Position numbers and translations under genes: made by a program
Notes under the pieces: model-generated
The model's input: only the letters and a program-made list of their open reading frames with translations
What the model was told of the DNA's origin: nothing
Database searches by the model: none
Shown here: positions 9,700-20,968 of the stretch, in pieces
Layout: every line of letters starts with the position of its first letter
How positions within the stretch are numbered: the first letter of the stretch is position 1
NCBI GenBank assembly: GCA_035555795.1
Contig: DATMGE010000026.1
Coordinates: 1-64,000, forward strand
DNA from: RCIO01 sp035555795
Lineage (GTDB): Bacteria; Pseudomonadota; Alphaproteobacteria; Rhizobiales; Rhizobiaceae
Length of the DNA: 64,000 bases
Direction of reading: 5' to 3'

Positions 9700-12237
9700 C
9701 TATTCCGCTGCCGCACGCACGCCGAGCGGCGTTGCCGGAAACCGGCAGATCACCGTGGTTCCCGCACCCTTGCCCGTCTCGATGCTCACCGTGCCCCCAT
9801 GCAGTTCCACAAAGCTCTTGACGATGGAGAGGCCGAGGCCGGCGCCGCGCTTGCGCCCGCCATTGGCGCGCGGCTCGAAGCGCCGGAAGGCGCTTTCGAG
9901 CATCTCGCCCGGCATTCCGGGGCCGTCGTCACGCACCGAGAATTCGACGCCGTTCGCCCATTGGCGCGCCGTCAGCAGCACGGTGCTTCCTTCGGGCGCA
10001 TGATTGGCGGCATTGCTCAAAAGGTTGAAAAGAACCTGGCGCACCCGCTGCTCGTCGCCATGGAAGGAGGCCGGCGCTCCGGCCGTGTCCAGCCGCAGGG
10101 TGATGTCGTGTTCACGCAGCCTTTCCCGGATCAGTTCGGCCGCCGCCTCGACGGTGCGCTGCACCGGCACTTCGCCGAGGTCGAGCTCCATGATGCCGGC
10201 ATCGACGGTCGCAAGATCGAGTATGTCGTTGACGATCGTCAAAAGCACCGACGAGGACGAGCCGATATGCTCCACATATTCGCGCTGGCGCGGATTGAGC
10301 GGACCCGCCTGTTCGAGGCCGAGCAGTTCGGTGAAGCCGATAATGTTGGTGAGCGGCGAGCGCAGCTCGTATGAGACGTGCTGGACGAAATCGTTCTTGA
10401 GCTGGTCGGCGCGCTGCAGCGCGTCGTTCTTCTCCTTCAGCGCCCGTTCGACATTGACGCTGTCGGTCACGTCCACGAAGGTCAGCATCACCTGCCCGTT
10501 CGGCAGGTGGATGACGGCATAACGAAGCACCGCGCCTTCCCTGAGTTCCACCCGGCCGTGGCGGTCGCGGCGCTCGTCGTCGAAGCCGGTCGCAGCGGCA
10601 ACGAAATCGCCCCACGGGCTTTCTGTGACCGAGCTCTGGCAGAAGGTGCGGATGGCGGAGATGTGCGTGCCGGGCCGCACCAGCGCGCGGTCGATGCCCC
10701 ACAGGTCGGCAAAGGCCGGGTTGGACAGCCGGACGCGGCCGTCCGGACCGAAAACCGCCACGCCTTCCGCCAGATTGTCCAGCGTCTCGCCCTGAACGCG
10801 AACGGCCGAATTGTAACGGCTTTCCAGATCGATCTTTTCCGTCAGGTTCTCGAAGACCCAGACGACGCCGCCGGTGGGCTGCGGCGTGGCGACGACGCGC
10901 AGCGTGCGGCCGTCGGGCAGGTGCCACCAATGTTCCTGCGCATCCACCGCCTGATAGGCCGAAAGCAGGTTTTCCTTCCAGCGCCGCCATTCGGGCTGTT
11001 CGGCCAGCTTGCCGTCGCTGCGCAGCCTGTCGAGCAGAAGCGCATGTTCAGGCTGGCCTTCCAGGAAAGCGGACTCGAGCTCCCACAGTTTCTGGAACGC
11101 CTGATTGAAGAATTCCAGCTTGCGGGTGGCGTCGAAGATCGCAACCGCCGTGTTGAGCTGGTCGAGCGTCGTCGCATGGCTGCGGACGGTGCGCGCATAT
11201 TCCTCGCGCACATTGGCGATCTCGCTGACATCGGCGCCGATGCCGGCGGAACCGGCATCGCTCATCACGTCGGTGACGCTGAAGACATGCCTGTCGCCGC
11301 GCACGACGGTCGAAACGTCCTGCCTGAACACCGGTACCGCGCGATGCTGGCGAGCGATCAGTTCGCGCGACTGGGTGCCGAGGAGCTCGCGCGCTTCCTG
11401 CACCGCATGGTGCGGCGTCGCGCCCTCGACGGCCTCGGCATAAGCCTTGTTGACCCAGCTCAGCCGCCCGTCGGCATCGCGGATCCATATCGGCATCGAC
11501 AGCGCATCGGCAAGGCCGAGCAGCACTTCATGTTCGGCCTGCAGGCGCTGGTGCTCGATCTTGAGCCTTGCATGCCCGCGCTCGGCCGCCGACAAGGCGG
11601 AGAAACGCAGGACGCGCGCGCCTGGCGAAAGCCGGCCCTGTGCCTCCAGCAGCGTGCCGCTCTGCGCCTCGACCACGAGGTCGAAGGCGCGCTCTTCATC
11701 GCGCAGGCCTGCGAGGGCGCGTTCGAGCGCAGCTGCCGAGCGCGGCTCCAGCCAGCGGCCGAATGCCAGGAAGGCGGCGCGTTCCTCGGGAACGCCGCTG
11801 CCAGTTGGAAGCTCGCCGACGATATCCGGCTTGCTGTTGCCCTTGATCCATACAACGGAGCGCTGGTCGCGCAGATGCAGCAATGCGTCGGAACGCTGTA
11901 CGGCGCTTTGCAGCATCGCGACGCGGCCGCGAAGGTTCAGGTTCTCGGCCTCGCTGCGGCCGCGCTGGCGGATGAGCCAGATGGCCGACAGCATGGCCGC
12001 GCCGGTCACTCCGGCGAAAACGGCGAACTGGATGACTTCAAGCGTGCCGACAGATACGCCGGCGATCGGCAGGATGCCCGCCTGTTGCGCATGGACGGAA
12101 CCGCTGGAAAGGAGGCTGCCCGTGACCGCGGCGAAAAGGCCGGCACCTCGCAAGGGAATCGAACGTCCCTTCCCACCGGAATCGTTTCGCCGGCCACAGC
12201 CGGCATTTCCCGCCTCGCGCGGGATATCCGCTGGCAT
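9700..12237 (-). CDS. divL: DivL-like PAS sensor pseudokinase with Tyr in the H-box
   Basis: A membrane-anchored sensor of 845 residues. N-terminal hydrophobic segments lie near GAGLFAAVTGSLLS and IQFAVFAGVTGAAMLSAIWLI; several PAS-like repeats follow, then a dimerisation domain and an HATPase with N-box FNLLSNAANHA, DDGPGMP and GAGLGLSIVKSF. The H-box reads FVQHVSYELRSPLTNI: the phosphoacceptor His is replaced by Tyr623 (codon 10369-10371), as in Caulobacter DivL. Known DivL binds phospho-DivK and controls the CckA-CtrA pathway. The ATG at 12237 follows GGAGAGG; an upstream start would add ~39 residues without a Shine-Dalgarno. Lying next to tsaE also matches divL loci. Confidence 0.85.
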   Translation of the reverse strand: MPADIPREAGNAGCGRRNDSGGKGRSIPLRGAGLFAAVTGSLLSSGSVHAQQAGILPIAGVSVGTLEVIQFAVFAGVTGAAMLSAIWLIRQRGRSEAENLNLRGRVAMLQSAVQRSDALLHLRDQRSVVWIKGNSKPDIVGELPTGSGVPEERAAFLAFGRWLEPRSAAALERALAGLRDEERAFDLVVEAQSGTLLEAQGRLSPGARVLRFSALSAAERGHARLKIEHQRLQAEHEVLLGLADALSMPIWIRDADGRLSWVNKAYAEAVEGATPHHAVQEARELLGTQSRELIARQHRAVPVFRQDVSTVVRGDRHVFSVTDVMSDAGSAGIGADVSEIANVREEYARTVRSHATTLDQLNTAVAIFDATRKLEFFNQAFQKLWELESAFLEGQPEHALLLDRLRSDGKLAEQPEWRRWKENLLSAYQAVDAQEHWWHLPDGRTLRVVATPQPTGGVVWVFENLTEKIDLESRYNSAVRVQGETLDNLAEGVAVFGPDGRVRLSNPAFADLWGIDRALVRPGTHISAIRTFCQSSVTESPWGDFVAAATGFDDERRDRHGRVELREGAVLRYAVIHLPNGQVMLTFVDVTDSVNVERALKEKNDALQRADQLKNDFVQHVSYELRSPLTNIIGFTELLGLEQAGPLNPRQREYVEHIGSSSSVLLTIVNDILDLATVDAGIMELDLGEVPVQRTVEAAAELIRERLREHDITLRLDTAGAPASFHGDEQRVRQVLFNLLSNAANHAPEGSTVLLTARQWANGVEFSVRDDGPGMPGEMLESAFRRFEPRANGGRKRGAGLGLSIVKSFVELHGGTVSIETGKGAGTTVICRFPATPLGVRAAAE

Positions 12238-12351
12238 GCCCTTGTGTCCTCTCCGCTGCCCGATTGGCAAAGCCGCCGCGCGACCTCCCCGCGGCCGTCG
12301 CGAATCACACTGTACAATTTCACCGAATCGACGGGAAGGAGCAGGCGCGGA

Positions 12352-12387
12352 CAAAAAGAGCGGGCGCCCTTGTCAAGCGCCCGCTCT
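12352..12387 (-). terminator. Strong rho-independent terminator after ahcY
   Basis: On the minus strand GAGCGGGCGC and GCGCCCGCTC form a perfect 10-bp stem with a 9-nt loop, followed directly by TTTTTGTC. It begins about 29 bases past the ahcY stop and separates ahcY from divL transcription. Confidence 0.92.
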
Positions 12388-12415
12388 CAATATGTTGTGG
12401 GTCTGACGACCGAAA

Positions 12416-13816
<1,401 letters not shown>

Positions 13817-13912
13817 TTGCTGCTCCGCGTCTCTCGTTACAATTGGATGCGCCGCCAAAGGGCGGCATTCGGTGGCTTGCCTATCAGAAGGCCGCCCGCC
13901 TAACAATGGGAC

Positions 13913-13928
13913 ATAAAGAAATCCTTAT
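13913..13928. promoter_or_regulatory. Imperfect palindrome upstream of ahcY (candidate operator)
   Basis: ATAAAGAAATCCTTAT pairs at 6 of 8 half-site positions and lies in the short gap between ahcY and the HPr gene. It is embedded in a second inverted repeat, GACATA and TATGTC 18 bases apart. SAM-cycle genes are controlled by ArsR-type SahR/SamR repressors in some proteobacteria; assigning this site to one of them is inference only. Confidence 0.35.
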
Positions 13929-13971
13929 CCCTCTATGTCGACGGCCCGGCATTCTGCCGCACGGGGAACGG

Positions 13972-14268
13972 TCAGATTTCCTCGCCGAAACGGTCGGCCA
14001 CGAGCTGCGCCAGCGCTTCCATCGCCTCGGCCGCCTGCGGGCCGGTGGCGCTGACCCTGATGCAGCAGCCGGGACTGGCGGCCAGCATCATCAGGCCCAT
14101 GATGGATGTCCCGCCGACGGTCATGCCGTCCTTCTCGACTTCCACCATGGCCTCGAACTGGCCGGCGAGCTGGACGAACTTGGCCGAGGCGCGGGCATGA
14201 AGGCCGCGCTGGTTGATGATCGCGAGCTCGCGCATGATCGGCTTCTGGCCGGAGGGATCGGCTCTCAT
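13972..14268 (-). CDS. HPr-family phosphocarrier protein
   Basis: A 98-residue HPr. The phosphorylated His is in GLHARASAKF (His24 here), and Ser55 in GGTSIMGLMML is at the position of the HprK target Ser46. It accepts phosphate from EI-Ntr and passes it to the EIIA encoded just upstream. No sugar permease genes are present, so the role is regulatory, as in rhizobia and Brucella. The start ATG overlaps the EIIA stop codon by 4 bp. A start at Met12 (MRELAIINQRG) is also possible and would give a more usual 87-residue protein. Confidence 0.93.
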   Translation of the reverse strand: MRADPSGQKPIMRELAIINQRGLHARASAKFVQLAGQFEAMVEVEKDGMTVGGTSIMGLMMLAASPGCCIRVSATGPQAAEAMEALAQLVADRFGEEI

Positions 14269-14666
14269 TTGGCGGTGAGGACCTGGCTGGCGACGTTGAT
14301 ATATTTGCGGCCGGCGGTCTGCGCCTCGTCCAGCGCGACCTGCATGTCGTCATTGCGGCGCACGCTGGTCAGCTTGATGAGCATGGGCAGGTTCATGCCG
14401 GCGATCACCTCGACCGCGCCCGGCTTCATCACCGAGATCGCCAGATTGGAGGGCGTTCCGCCGAACATATCGGTGAGGATGATCACGCCCGAGCCGGAAT
14501 CGACACGCGCCACCTCGGCGACGATATGCGCGCGGCGTTCCTCCATATCGTCGTCCGCGCCGATGGCGACGACGCCGAACTGCTGTTGCGGCCCCACGAC
14601 ATGTTCCACCGCGTGCCGAAACTCGTCAGCCAGATGGCCGTGCGTGACGAGCACGAGTCCGATCAT
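14265..14666 (-). CDS. PTS EIIA component, mannose-family fold
   Basis: A 133-residue EIIA domain of the Man/Fru type. The start GLVLVTHGHLADEF carries the phosphorylated His9, and ILTDMFGGTPSNLA is the second conserved segment. It stands alone, without EIIB, EIIC or EIID, and is the terminal acceptor of the regulatory relay with HPr and HprK. The ATG at 14666 puts the family N-terminus first; an upstream start would add 13 residues. In Brucella the same EIIA gene neighbours bvrR/bvrS, and a link between this relay and the two-component system has been described, which the present gene order repeats. Confidence 0.92.
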   Translation of the reverse strand: MIGLVLVTHGHLADEFRHAVEHVVGPQQQFGVVAIGADDDMEERRAHIVAEVARVDSGSGVIILTDMFGGTPSNLAISVMKPGAVEVIAGMNLPMLIKLTSVRRNDDMQVALDEAQTAGRKYINVASQVLTAK

Positions 14667-14838
14667 GCCTTGCTTGGCTCCCGTCAAGCCCGGCTGTGCG
14701 GGCATGGTTCAAGACCGCTGACCCGAGAGGTCCGACGGCAAGGGCGCTATCTTGTCAGTGGCCGATGCGTTGACAAGCCCTAATTTCGCCCCGGCGCGGC
14801 CAATTTGACGCAGGTGTGACAAGCCTGCTGCACCGCGC

Positions 14839-15282
14839 TCAGCGGAACGGCGCCACCCGCAGGAAAGCCAGTATCGCCGCAGCGGCGCGCTCGGCATTTT
14901 CCGCCGCCAGTTCCAGCATGGGAACCGCGACGCCGGCGATTTCCAGCTCGGCCGGTTCGGCGAAGCGCGGCGCCTGCTGCGCTGGAACGATCCGCACCAG
15001 CAGGTCGACCACCATTTGCGGTTCGTGCTCCACCCCGACGGGGCCGAAGCCGCGCACCTCGGCCAGACCGGCGATGGACGGCGGAACGGTCGCGACCAGC
15101 CGGCCGGCCGCGGCACGCAGGAACAGCTGGTCGTCGCCGACGAGCCGCGCGAAACGCCCCACCAGCCGCGCGGCGGCGATCAGCGCGAAGGCAAGCTCGG
15201 TCTTGCCGGCACCGGACGGGCCGATGATCAGGACCCCCGATTGTTCCACGATAGCGGCGACGGCGTGGAAATTGCTGGCCAT
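14839..15282 (-). CDS. hprK: HPr kinase/phosphorylase, short alphaproteobacterial form
   Basis: A 147-residue protein made of the C-terminal kinase domain alone. Walker A is GPSGAGKT (residues 21-28); VGDDQLFLR and EVRGFGPVGVEHEP correspond to the catalytic and HprK signature loops. It lacks the N-terminal domain of the ~310-residue Firmicutes enzyme, as is normal in this class. It phosphorylates HPr on the regulatory Ser. The chosen ATG (15280-15282) lies one base past the chvG stop codon, so it is probably translated by coupling from chvG. An earlier in-frame start would overlap chvG by 16 codons. Confidence 0.88.
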   Translation of the reverse strand: MASNFHAVAAIVEQSGVLIIGPSGAGKTELAFALIAAARLVGRFARLVGDDQLFLRAAAGRLVATVPPSIAGLAEVRGFGPVGVEHEPQMVVDLLVRIVPAQQAPRFAEPAELEIAGVAVPMLELAAENAERAAAAILAFLRVAPFR

Positions 15283-15283
15283 G

Positions 15284-17068
15284 TCAGGTCTCGGCCGGCA
15301 GGGAAACCACGAAGCGCGCGCCGCGGACATCGCCCGGCTTGGTGCCGGGGATGTTCTCGGCCGTCAGCGTGCCGCCATGCGCCTCGACGATCTGGCGGCT
15401 GATTGACAGGCCAAGACCGGAATTCTGGCCGAACGCCTCGCCGGCAGGCCGGTCGGTATAGAAGCGCTCGAATATTCGGTCGAGCGCGTCAGGGCGTATG
15501 CCGGGGCCGTTGTCGTCGATGGTGACGACGACCCGATTGCCGAGGCGCGAAAGGTTGACGGAGATCACCCCGCGTTCATCTGGCACGAAGGAGCGAGCAT
15601 TCTCGATCAGATTGGTGATGACCTGACCGATGCGCAGGTCATGGGCGGTCACGAAATAGCCCTTCACGCCGGAAGGCAGCTTCGCGGCGCTGAATTCGAT
15701 CTCCGCATGCTTGTGGGCGCGGCCCATGTCGCGCGAAAGCGCGACCAGTTCCGTCAGCAGCTTCTTCATGTCGACGCGGGCGGCATCCACGCGCGCGAGT
15801 TCGGCATCGAGGCGGGAAGCGTCGGAAATATCGGTGATGAGCCTGTCGAGACGGCGCACATCGTGCTGGATCACTTCCAGCAGCCGCTCGCGCGACGTCT
15901 CGTTCTTCGCCAGCGGCAGCGTTTCCACCGCGCTGCGCAGCGAAGTCAGCGGGTTCTTCAACTCGTGGGCGACATCGGCGGCGAAGCTCTCGATCGCCTC
16001 GATCCGCGCATAGAGCGCATTGGTCATCTCGCGCAGCGCGATCGACAAGTTGCCGATCTCGTCCTGGCGCTCGGAGAAATCCGGAATCTCCTCGCGCTTC
16101 TTGACGCCGCGGCGCACCCGCACGGCTGCCGCGGACAGGCGGCGAAGCGGGTTTGCGATGGTCGAGGCCAGCAGCATGGACAGGATCGCATTGACCACCG
16201 CCGCGACCCCGAACACGCGGAAGATCGCCTTGGTCTCCGCCGCCACGATGCGGTCGATGTCGCCGCCCTGTGTCGACAGCATCAGGACGCCGAGGACGGC
16301 GCGGAAGCGCTGGACCGGCACGGCGACCGAGACGATCATCTCGCCCTGTTCCGAAATGCGCACGATGGTGGAGGGACTGCCGGTGAGCGCGCTCGTCACC
16401 TCCGGAAAGGCGGAGCCGCTTCCTCCCGGCTGCTCGTAATAGATCGGCAGGTCCGTGCGGCGGAAGAAATCGGAAACGAACTTCTGCACCCGGTCGATCA
16501 GGCCGGGCGTCTCTTCCGCCACGGGGGGCAGGCCGTAGCGCAGGATCTGCCCGCGCGAATAGAGATGGCGCGAATCGAGGATGAGATTGGCGTCGCGGTC
16601 GTAGATGCGGGCGCGCACCCGCGTCGGCGAAATCAGCCGCCGCAAGACCGGCGCGACACGCTCGGGATTGATCGGGAAGTCGAGGCTGTCGAGCTGGTCG
16701 GAGCCCGGCGGCAGACTTTCCCCGGCCTGCAGCTCAAGCAGCTTCTCGGGATCGATGGTAATCGAATCCGTCTCCACCGTGGCGGAGGCCGCGATTGCCG
16801 CGGCGATGATCTCGCCCTGTGTCAGCAGGCTTTCGATGCGCGCCTGGACGAGGCCGTCACGGTACTGGTTGAGATAGAGGATGCCGACCACCAGCACGCC
16901 CAGCGCCGCCAGGTTGAGCGCCAGGATGCGCCGGGTCAGGCTGGAGAAGAAATAATGCCGCATCACCCGCCGCACGGGCAGGGTGACCCATGCAAGCCAG
17001 CGCAGGATATTTCTTGTACCCTTGCCGACGGGGGGCGTCGGCTTGTTGGATTCGGCAGTAACCGCCAT
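15284..17068 (-). CDS. chvG: Sensor histidine kinase ChvG (ExoS/BvrS)
   Basis: A 594-residue inner-membrane sensor. Two membrane segments (around ILALNLAALGVLVVGILYL and FRVFGVAAVVNAILSMLLAS) flank a ~200-residue periplasmic domain; then come HAMP, an H-box with His368 in FAADVAHELKNPLTSL, and an HATPase with NLIENARSF, DNGPGI and GLGLSISRQ. ChvG/ChvI orthologues sense acid or envelope stress and control exopolysaccharide, motility and host-adaptation genes; ExoR is the known periplasmic inhibitor in Sinorhizobium. The gene lies 96 bp after chvI on the same strand and runs directly into hprK. Confidence 0.95.
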   Translation of the reverse strand: MAVTAESNKPTPPVGKGTRNILRWLAWVTLPVRRVMRHYFFSSLTRRILALNLAALGVLVVGILYLNQYRDGLVQARIESLLTQGEIIAAAIAASATVETDSITIDPEKLLELQAGESLPPGSDQLDSLDFPINPERVAPVLRRLISPTRVRARIYDRDANLILDSRHLYSRGQILRYGLPPVAEETPGLIDRVQKFVSDFFRRTDLPIYYEQPGGSGSAFPEVTSALTGSPSTIVRISEQGEMIVSVAVPVQRFRAVLGVLMLSTQGGDIDRIVAAETKAIFRVFGVAAVVNAILSMLLASTIANPLRRLSAAAVRVRRGVKKREEIPDFSERQDEIGNLSIALREMTNALYARIEAIESFAADVAHELKNPLTSLRSAVETLPLAKNETSRERLLEVIQHDVRRLDRLITDISDASRLDAELARVDAARVDMKKLLTELVALSRDMGRAHKHAEIEFSAAKLPSGVKGYFVTAHDLRIGQVITNLIENARSFVPDERGVISVNLSRLGNRVVVTIDDNGPGIRPDALDRIFERFYTDRPAGEAFGQNSGLGLSISRQIVEAHGGTLTAENIPGTKPGDVRGARFVVSLPAET

Positions 17069-17164
17069 CGACTGGTCCGCGCCCGGACGCCGGCATCAAC
17101 CGATGCCCGCGTCCGCGTTTAACATTTCGCGCCGCGCCGGCTCCCGCCGGACGGCGTCGGACGC

Positions 17165-17866
17165 TCACACTTCGCGGAACCGGTAGCCGACCCCGTAGAG
17201 CGTCTCGATCATGTCGAAGTCGTCGTCGACCGCCTTGAACTTCTTGCGAAGCCGCTTGATGTGGCTGTCGATCGTGCGATCATCGACATAGACCTGCTCA
17301 TCATAAGCGGAATCCATGAGCGAGTCGCGGCTTTTCACCACGCCGGGGCGCTGCGCCAGCGAGTGAAGGATCAGGAACTCGGTGACGGTGAGCGTGACGG
17401 GCTCGCCCTTCCAGGTGCAGGTATGGCGCTCCTGGTCCATGACAAGCTGGCCGCGCTCCAGCGAGCGCTGCTGGCCATTGGGCGCCTTGGCGCCGGCCTC
17501 GCGGGCGGACGCGCGGCGCAGCACCGCGCGCACGCGTTCCACCAGAAGGCGCTGCGAGAAGGGTTTGCGGATGAAATCGTCGGCGCCCATCTTCAGGCCG
17601 AAGAGTTCGTCGATCTCGTCGTCCTTGGAGGTGAGGAAGATCACCGGCAGGTCCGTCTTCTGGCGCAGGCGCCGCAGCAGTTCCATGCCGTCCATGCGGG
17701 GCATCTTGATGTCGAGTATCGCCAGGTTCGGCGGCCGGGCCGACAGGCCCTCCAGCGCCGATGCCCCGTCCGTATAGGTCTCGACGCGATAGCCCTCCGA
17801 TTCCAAGGCGATGGAAACGGAGGTCAGGATGTTGCGGTCGTCGTCGACCAGAGCGACTGTTGCCAT
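17165..17866 (-). CDS. chvI: Response regulator ChvI (BvrR)
   Basis: An OmpR/PhoB-family regulator of 233 residues. The receiver domain has the acidic pocket VDDDR, phosphoacceptor Asp52 in LAILDIKMPRMDG, Thr/Ser in FLTSKDD, and KPFSQRLL. The winged-helix domain ends VDDRTIDSHIKRLRKKFK and ETLYGVGYRFRE. I chose the ATG at 17866 (MATVALVDDDRN) because GGGAG stands nine bases upstream and orthologues start there; MREQLD 18 bases upstream also has a purine-rich lead. The regulator precedes its kinase and is divergent from pckA, a layout known from Agrobacterium and Sinorhizobium. Confidence 0.96.
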   Translation of the reverse strand: MATVALVDDDRNILTSVSIALESEGYRVETYTDGASALEGLSARPPNLAILDIKMPRMDGMELLRRLRQKTDLPVIFLTSKDDEIDELFGLKMGADDFIRKPFSQRLLVERVRAVLRRASAREAGAKAPNGQQRSLERGQLVMDQERHTCTWKGEPVTLTVTEFLILHSLAQRPGVVKSRDSLMDSAYDEQVYVDDRTIDSHIKRLRKKFKAVDDDFDMIETLYGVGYRFREV

Positions 17867-18198
17867 GTCAAGTTGCTCCCTCATGAGCCGGCGTCCCTTC
17901 CTGCTGAACGCAGGTATAGGCGGACAAATTAGGTACAAAATGTGGCAGGCAATTCCAAGCCCATCGATCAGCCAGCAGGCCCAGCCTGTTCAAACAATAT
18001 GCAGGCTTCCAGTCTAGCGATGAATTAAACGATTTAAAAGGAATTCAAAATTTTTAAATCGATTATTGATTTGAAATGGCTGGACTTTTCTGTTTCTGAC
18101 CATGGCGCTCCGCTCCCCGGCCCACCAGATACGGTCCTGGCGCTGGCCCGGCGCGGGAAATTTTTCGGTTCACTCACCTAATCAGTAATGGGGGGAGC
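17867..18198. other. chvI-pckA divergent intergenic region
   Basis: 332 bp without a gene between the divergent chvI and pckA. The middle (about 18018-18075) is much richer in A and T than its surroundings and carries the inverted repeats listed separately. It should hold the promoters of both genes; I could not fix -35/-10 boxes with confidence. Just upstream of pckA a GGGGGGAGC Shine-Dalgarno is clear. Confidence 0.7.
18031..18072. promoter_or_regulatory. Overlapping inverted repeats in the chvI-pckA promoter region
   Basis: A perfect 9-bp inverted repeat, GATTTAAAA and TTTTAAATC with a 12-bp spacer (18031-18060), overlaps a second one, AAATC-N7-GATTT (18056-18072). Both lie in the AT-rich core about 130 bp before pckA. 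PckR (LacI family) and ChvI are known regulators at this locus in relatives; matching either to these sites is inference. Confidence 0.45.
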
Positions 18199-19809
<1,611 letters not shown>

Positions 19810-19830
19810 AATCCGGCATAGCCGCTACTG

Positions 19831-19860
19831 AAAGGCCCGCTTCGGCGGGCCTTTTTCTTT
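19831..19860 (+). terminator. Rho-independent terminator after pckA
   Basis: AAAGGCCCGC and GGCGGGCCTTT form a GC-rich stem around a short TTC-containing loop followed by TTTTTC, 22 bases after the pckA stop codon. Confidence 0.93.
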
Positions 19861-19888
19861 TGCGGTGAACCGTCATTGTCTTTAGGCA

Positions 19889-19902
19889 ATTGCGAGCGCA
19901 AT
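19889..19902. promoter_or_regulatory. Perfect 14-bp palindrome upstream of arfB
   Basis: ATTGCGAGCGCAAT (ATTGCG, 2-bp centre, CGCAAT) lies 26 bp before the arfB start. It could be an operator or a chance GC-rich palindrome; no regulator gene is adjacent. Confidence 0.25.
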
Positions 19903-19927
19903 CCGTTCGCACCTTGCGGGAACGCCG

Positions 19928-20365
19928 ATGGCTGACGACACCATTTTCATCCGCGCCGGCGTGACGATCGTGCCCGGCGACATTGAGGAGCAGTTCATCC
20001 GCGCCGCAGGGCCGGGCGGGCAGAACGTCAACAAGGTGTCGACGGCGGTGCAGCTGCGCTTCAATGCGCGCGACGCCGCCGGCCTGCCCGACGATGTGCG
20101 GGCGCGCCTGCTGCGGCTGGCCGGCCAGCGCGCCACCAAGGATGGCGTCATCGTCATCGAGGCGAACCGCTTCCGCACCCAGGAGCGCAACCGCGACGAT
20201 GCGAGGCAAAGGCTCGTTGCGCTGGTCGCCAAGGCAGCCGAGCCGCCACCGCCGCCGCGCAAGAAGACGAAGCCGTCAAAGGGTGCGGTGGAGCGCCGCC
20301 TGAAGGCCAAATCGGGCCGTTCGACGATCAAGAAGATGCGCGGACGCGTCGCGCAGGACAGTTGA
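19928..20365 (+). CDS. arfB: ArfB-type alternative ribosome-rescue factor
   Basis: A 145-residue peptidyl-tRNA hydrolase of the class I release-factor family. The catalytic GGQ is at residues 30-32 within AAGPGGQNVNKVSTAVQL, and the Lys/Arg-rich C-terminal tail (PPPRKKTKPSKG...RRLKAKSGRSTIKKMRGR) is the part that enters the empty mRNA channel of stalled ribosomes. It lacks the stop-codon-reading domain of RF1/RF2. It frees ribosomes stalled on mRNAs without a stop codon, backing up tmRNA. It stands between two terminators, so it is probably a single-gene unit or read together with kbp. Confidence 0.93.
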   Translation: MADDTIFIRAGVTIVPGDIEEQFIRAAGPGGQNVNKVSTAVQLRFNARDAAGLPDDVRARLLRLAGQRATKDGVIVIEANRFRTQERNRDDARQRLVALVAKAAEPPPPPRKKTKPSKGAVERRLKAKSGRSTIKKMRGRVAQDS

Positions 20366-20489
20366 ACACCCACTTCTAACCCGCACGGACCGGCCGATCC
20401 GGCGTCCTTTCGCGGGCAGGTGCAAAAGCGTTCTTCCAAATATCGCCCAGCAATGCCAATCTCCCGCACTGAGTTCCAAGGAGACGACG

Positions 20490-20948
20490 ATGGGCATTTT
20501 CGATTTCGTGAAATCAGTGGGCAAGAAGCTCGGCATTGGCGACGACGACGAAACCGCGCCGGATGCGGCCACGGTCAAGAAGGATCTGGACTCCTACGAC
20601 CTCGGCACGAAGGACGTGCAGGTGGAGATCGTTGGCGACAAGGCGGTGCTGAAGGGGACCGTGAGCGACCAGTCGGCTTTCGAAAAAGCGGTCATCGCCG
20701 TCGGCAACACGCTGGGCGTCGGCAAGGTCGAGGCTGGCGAGCTCAAGGTGGAATCCGCACCAGCGGCCGCCGCGCCGGTATTCTACACCGTCAAGAAAGG
20801 CGACAATCTCTGGAAGATCGCCGAGGCCCAGTACGGAAAGGGCAAGGGCGCCAAGCACACCGTCATCTTCGAGGCCAACAAGCCGATGCTGACCCATCCC
20901 GACAAGATCTATCCGGGACAGGTGCTGCGCATCCCGCCACTCGACTGA
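20490..20948 (+). CDS. kbp: BON-LysM potassium-binding protein (Kbp/YgaU type)
   Basis: A 152-residue soluble protein. The N-terminus MGIFDFVKSVGKKLG is the family hallmark; a BON domain spans about residues 25-88 (VQVEIVGDKAVLKGTVSDQSAFEKAVIAVGN), and a LysM domain about 97-150 (FYTVKKGDNLWKIAEAQYG through PGQVLRIPPLD). There is no signal peptide, so the LysM is cytoplasmic as in E. coli Kbp, which binds K+. AAGGAG stands just before the ATG. A hairpin at 20971 closes the gene. Expression under osmotic or general stress is likely by family knowledge. Confidence 0.93.
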   Translation: MGIFDFVKSVGKKLGIGDDDETAPDAATVKKDLDSYDLGTKDVQVEIVGDKAVLKGTVSDQSAFEKAVIAVGNTLGVGKVEAGELKVESAPAAAAPVFYTVKKGDNLWKIAEAQYGKGKGAKHTVIFEANKPMLTHPDKIYPGQVLRIPPLD

Positions 20949-20968
20949 GGCGAGCGAACAAAACTTTT

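Noticed and set aside
13817..13971. SAM or SAH riboswitch upstream of ahcY
   Set aside because: I could not fold the leader into SAM-II, SAM/SAH or SAH aptamer motifs; only short dyads are present.
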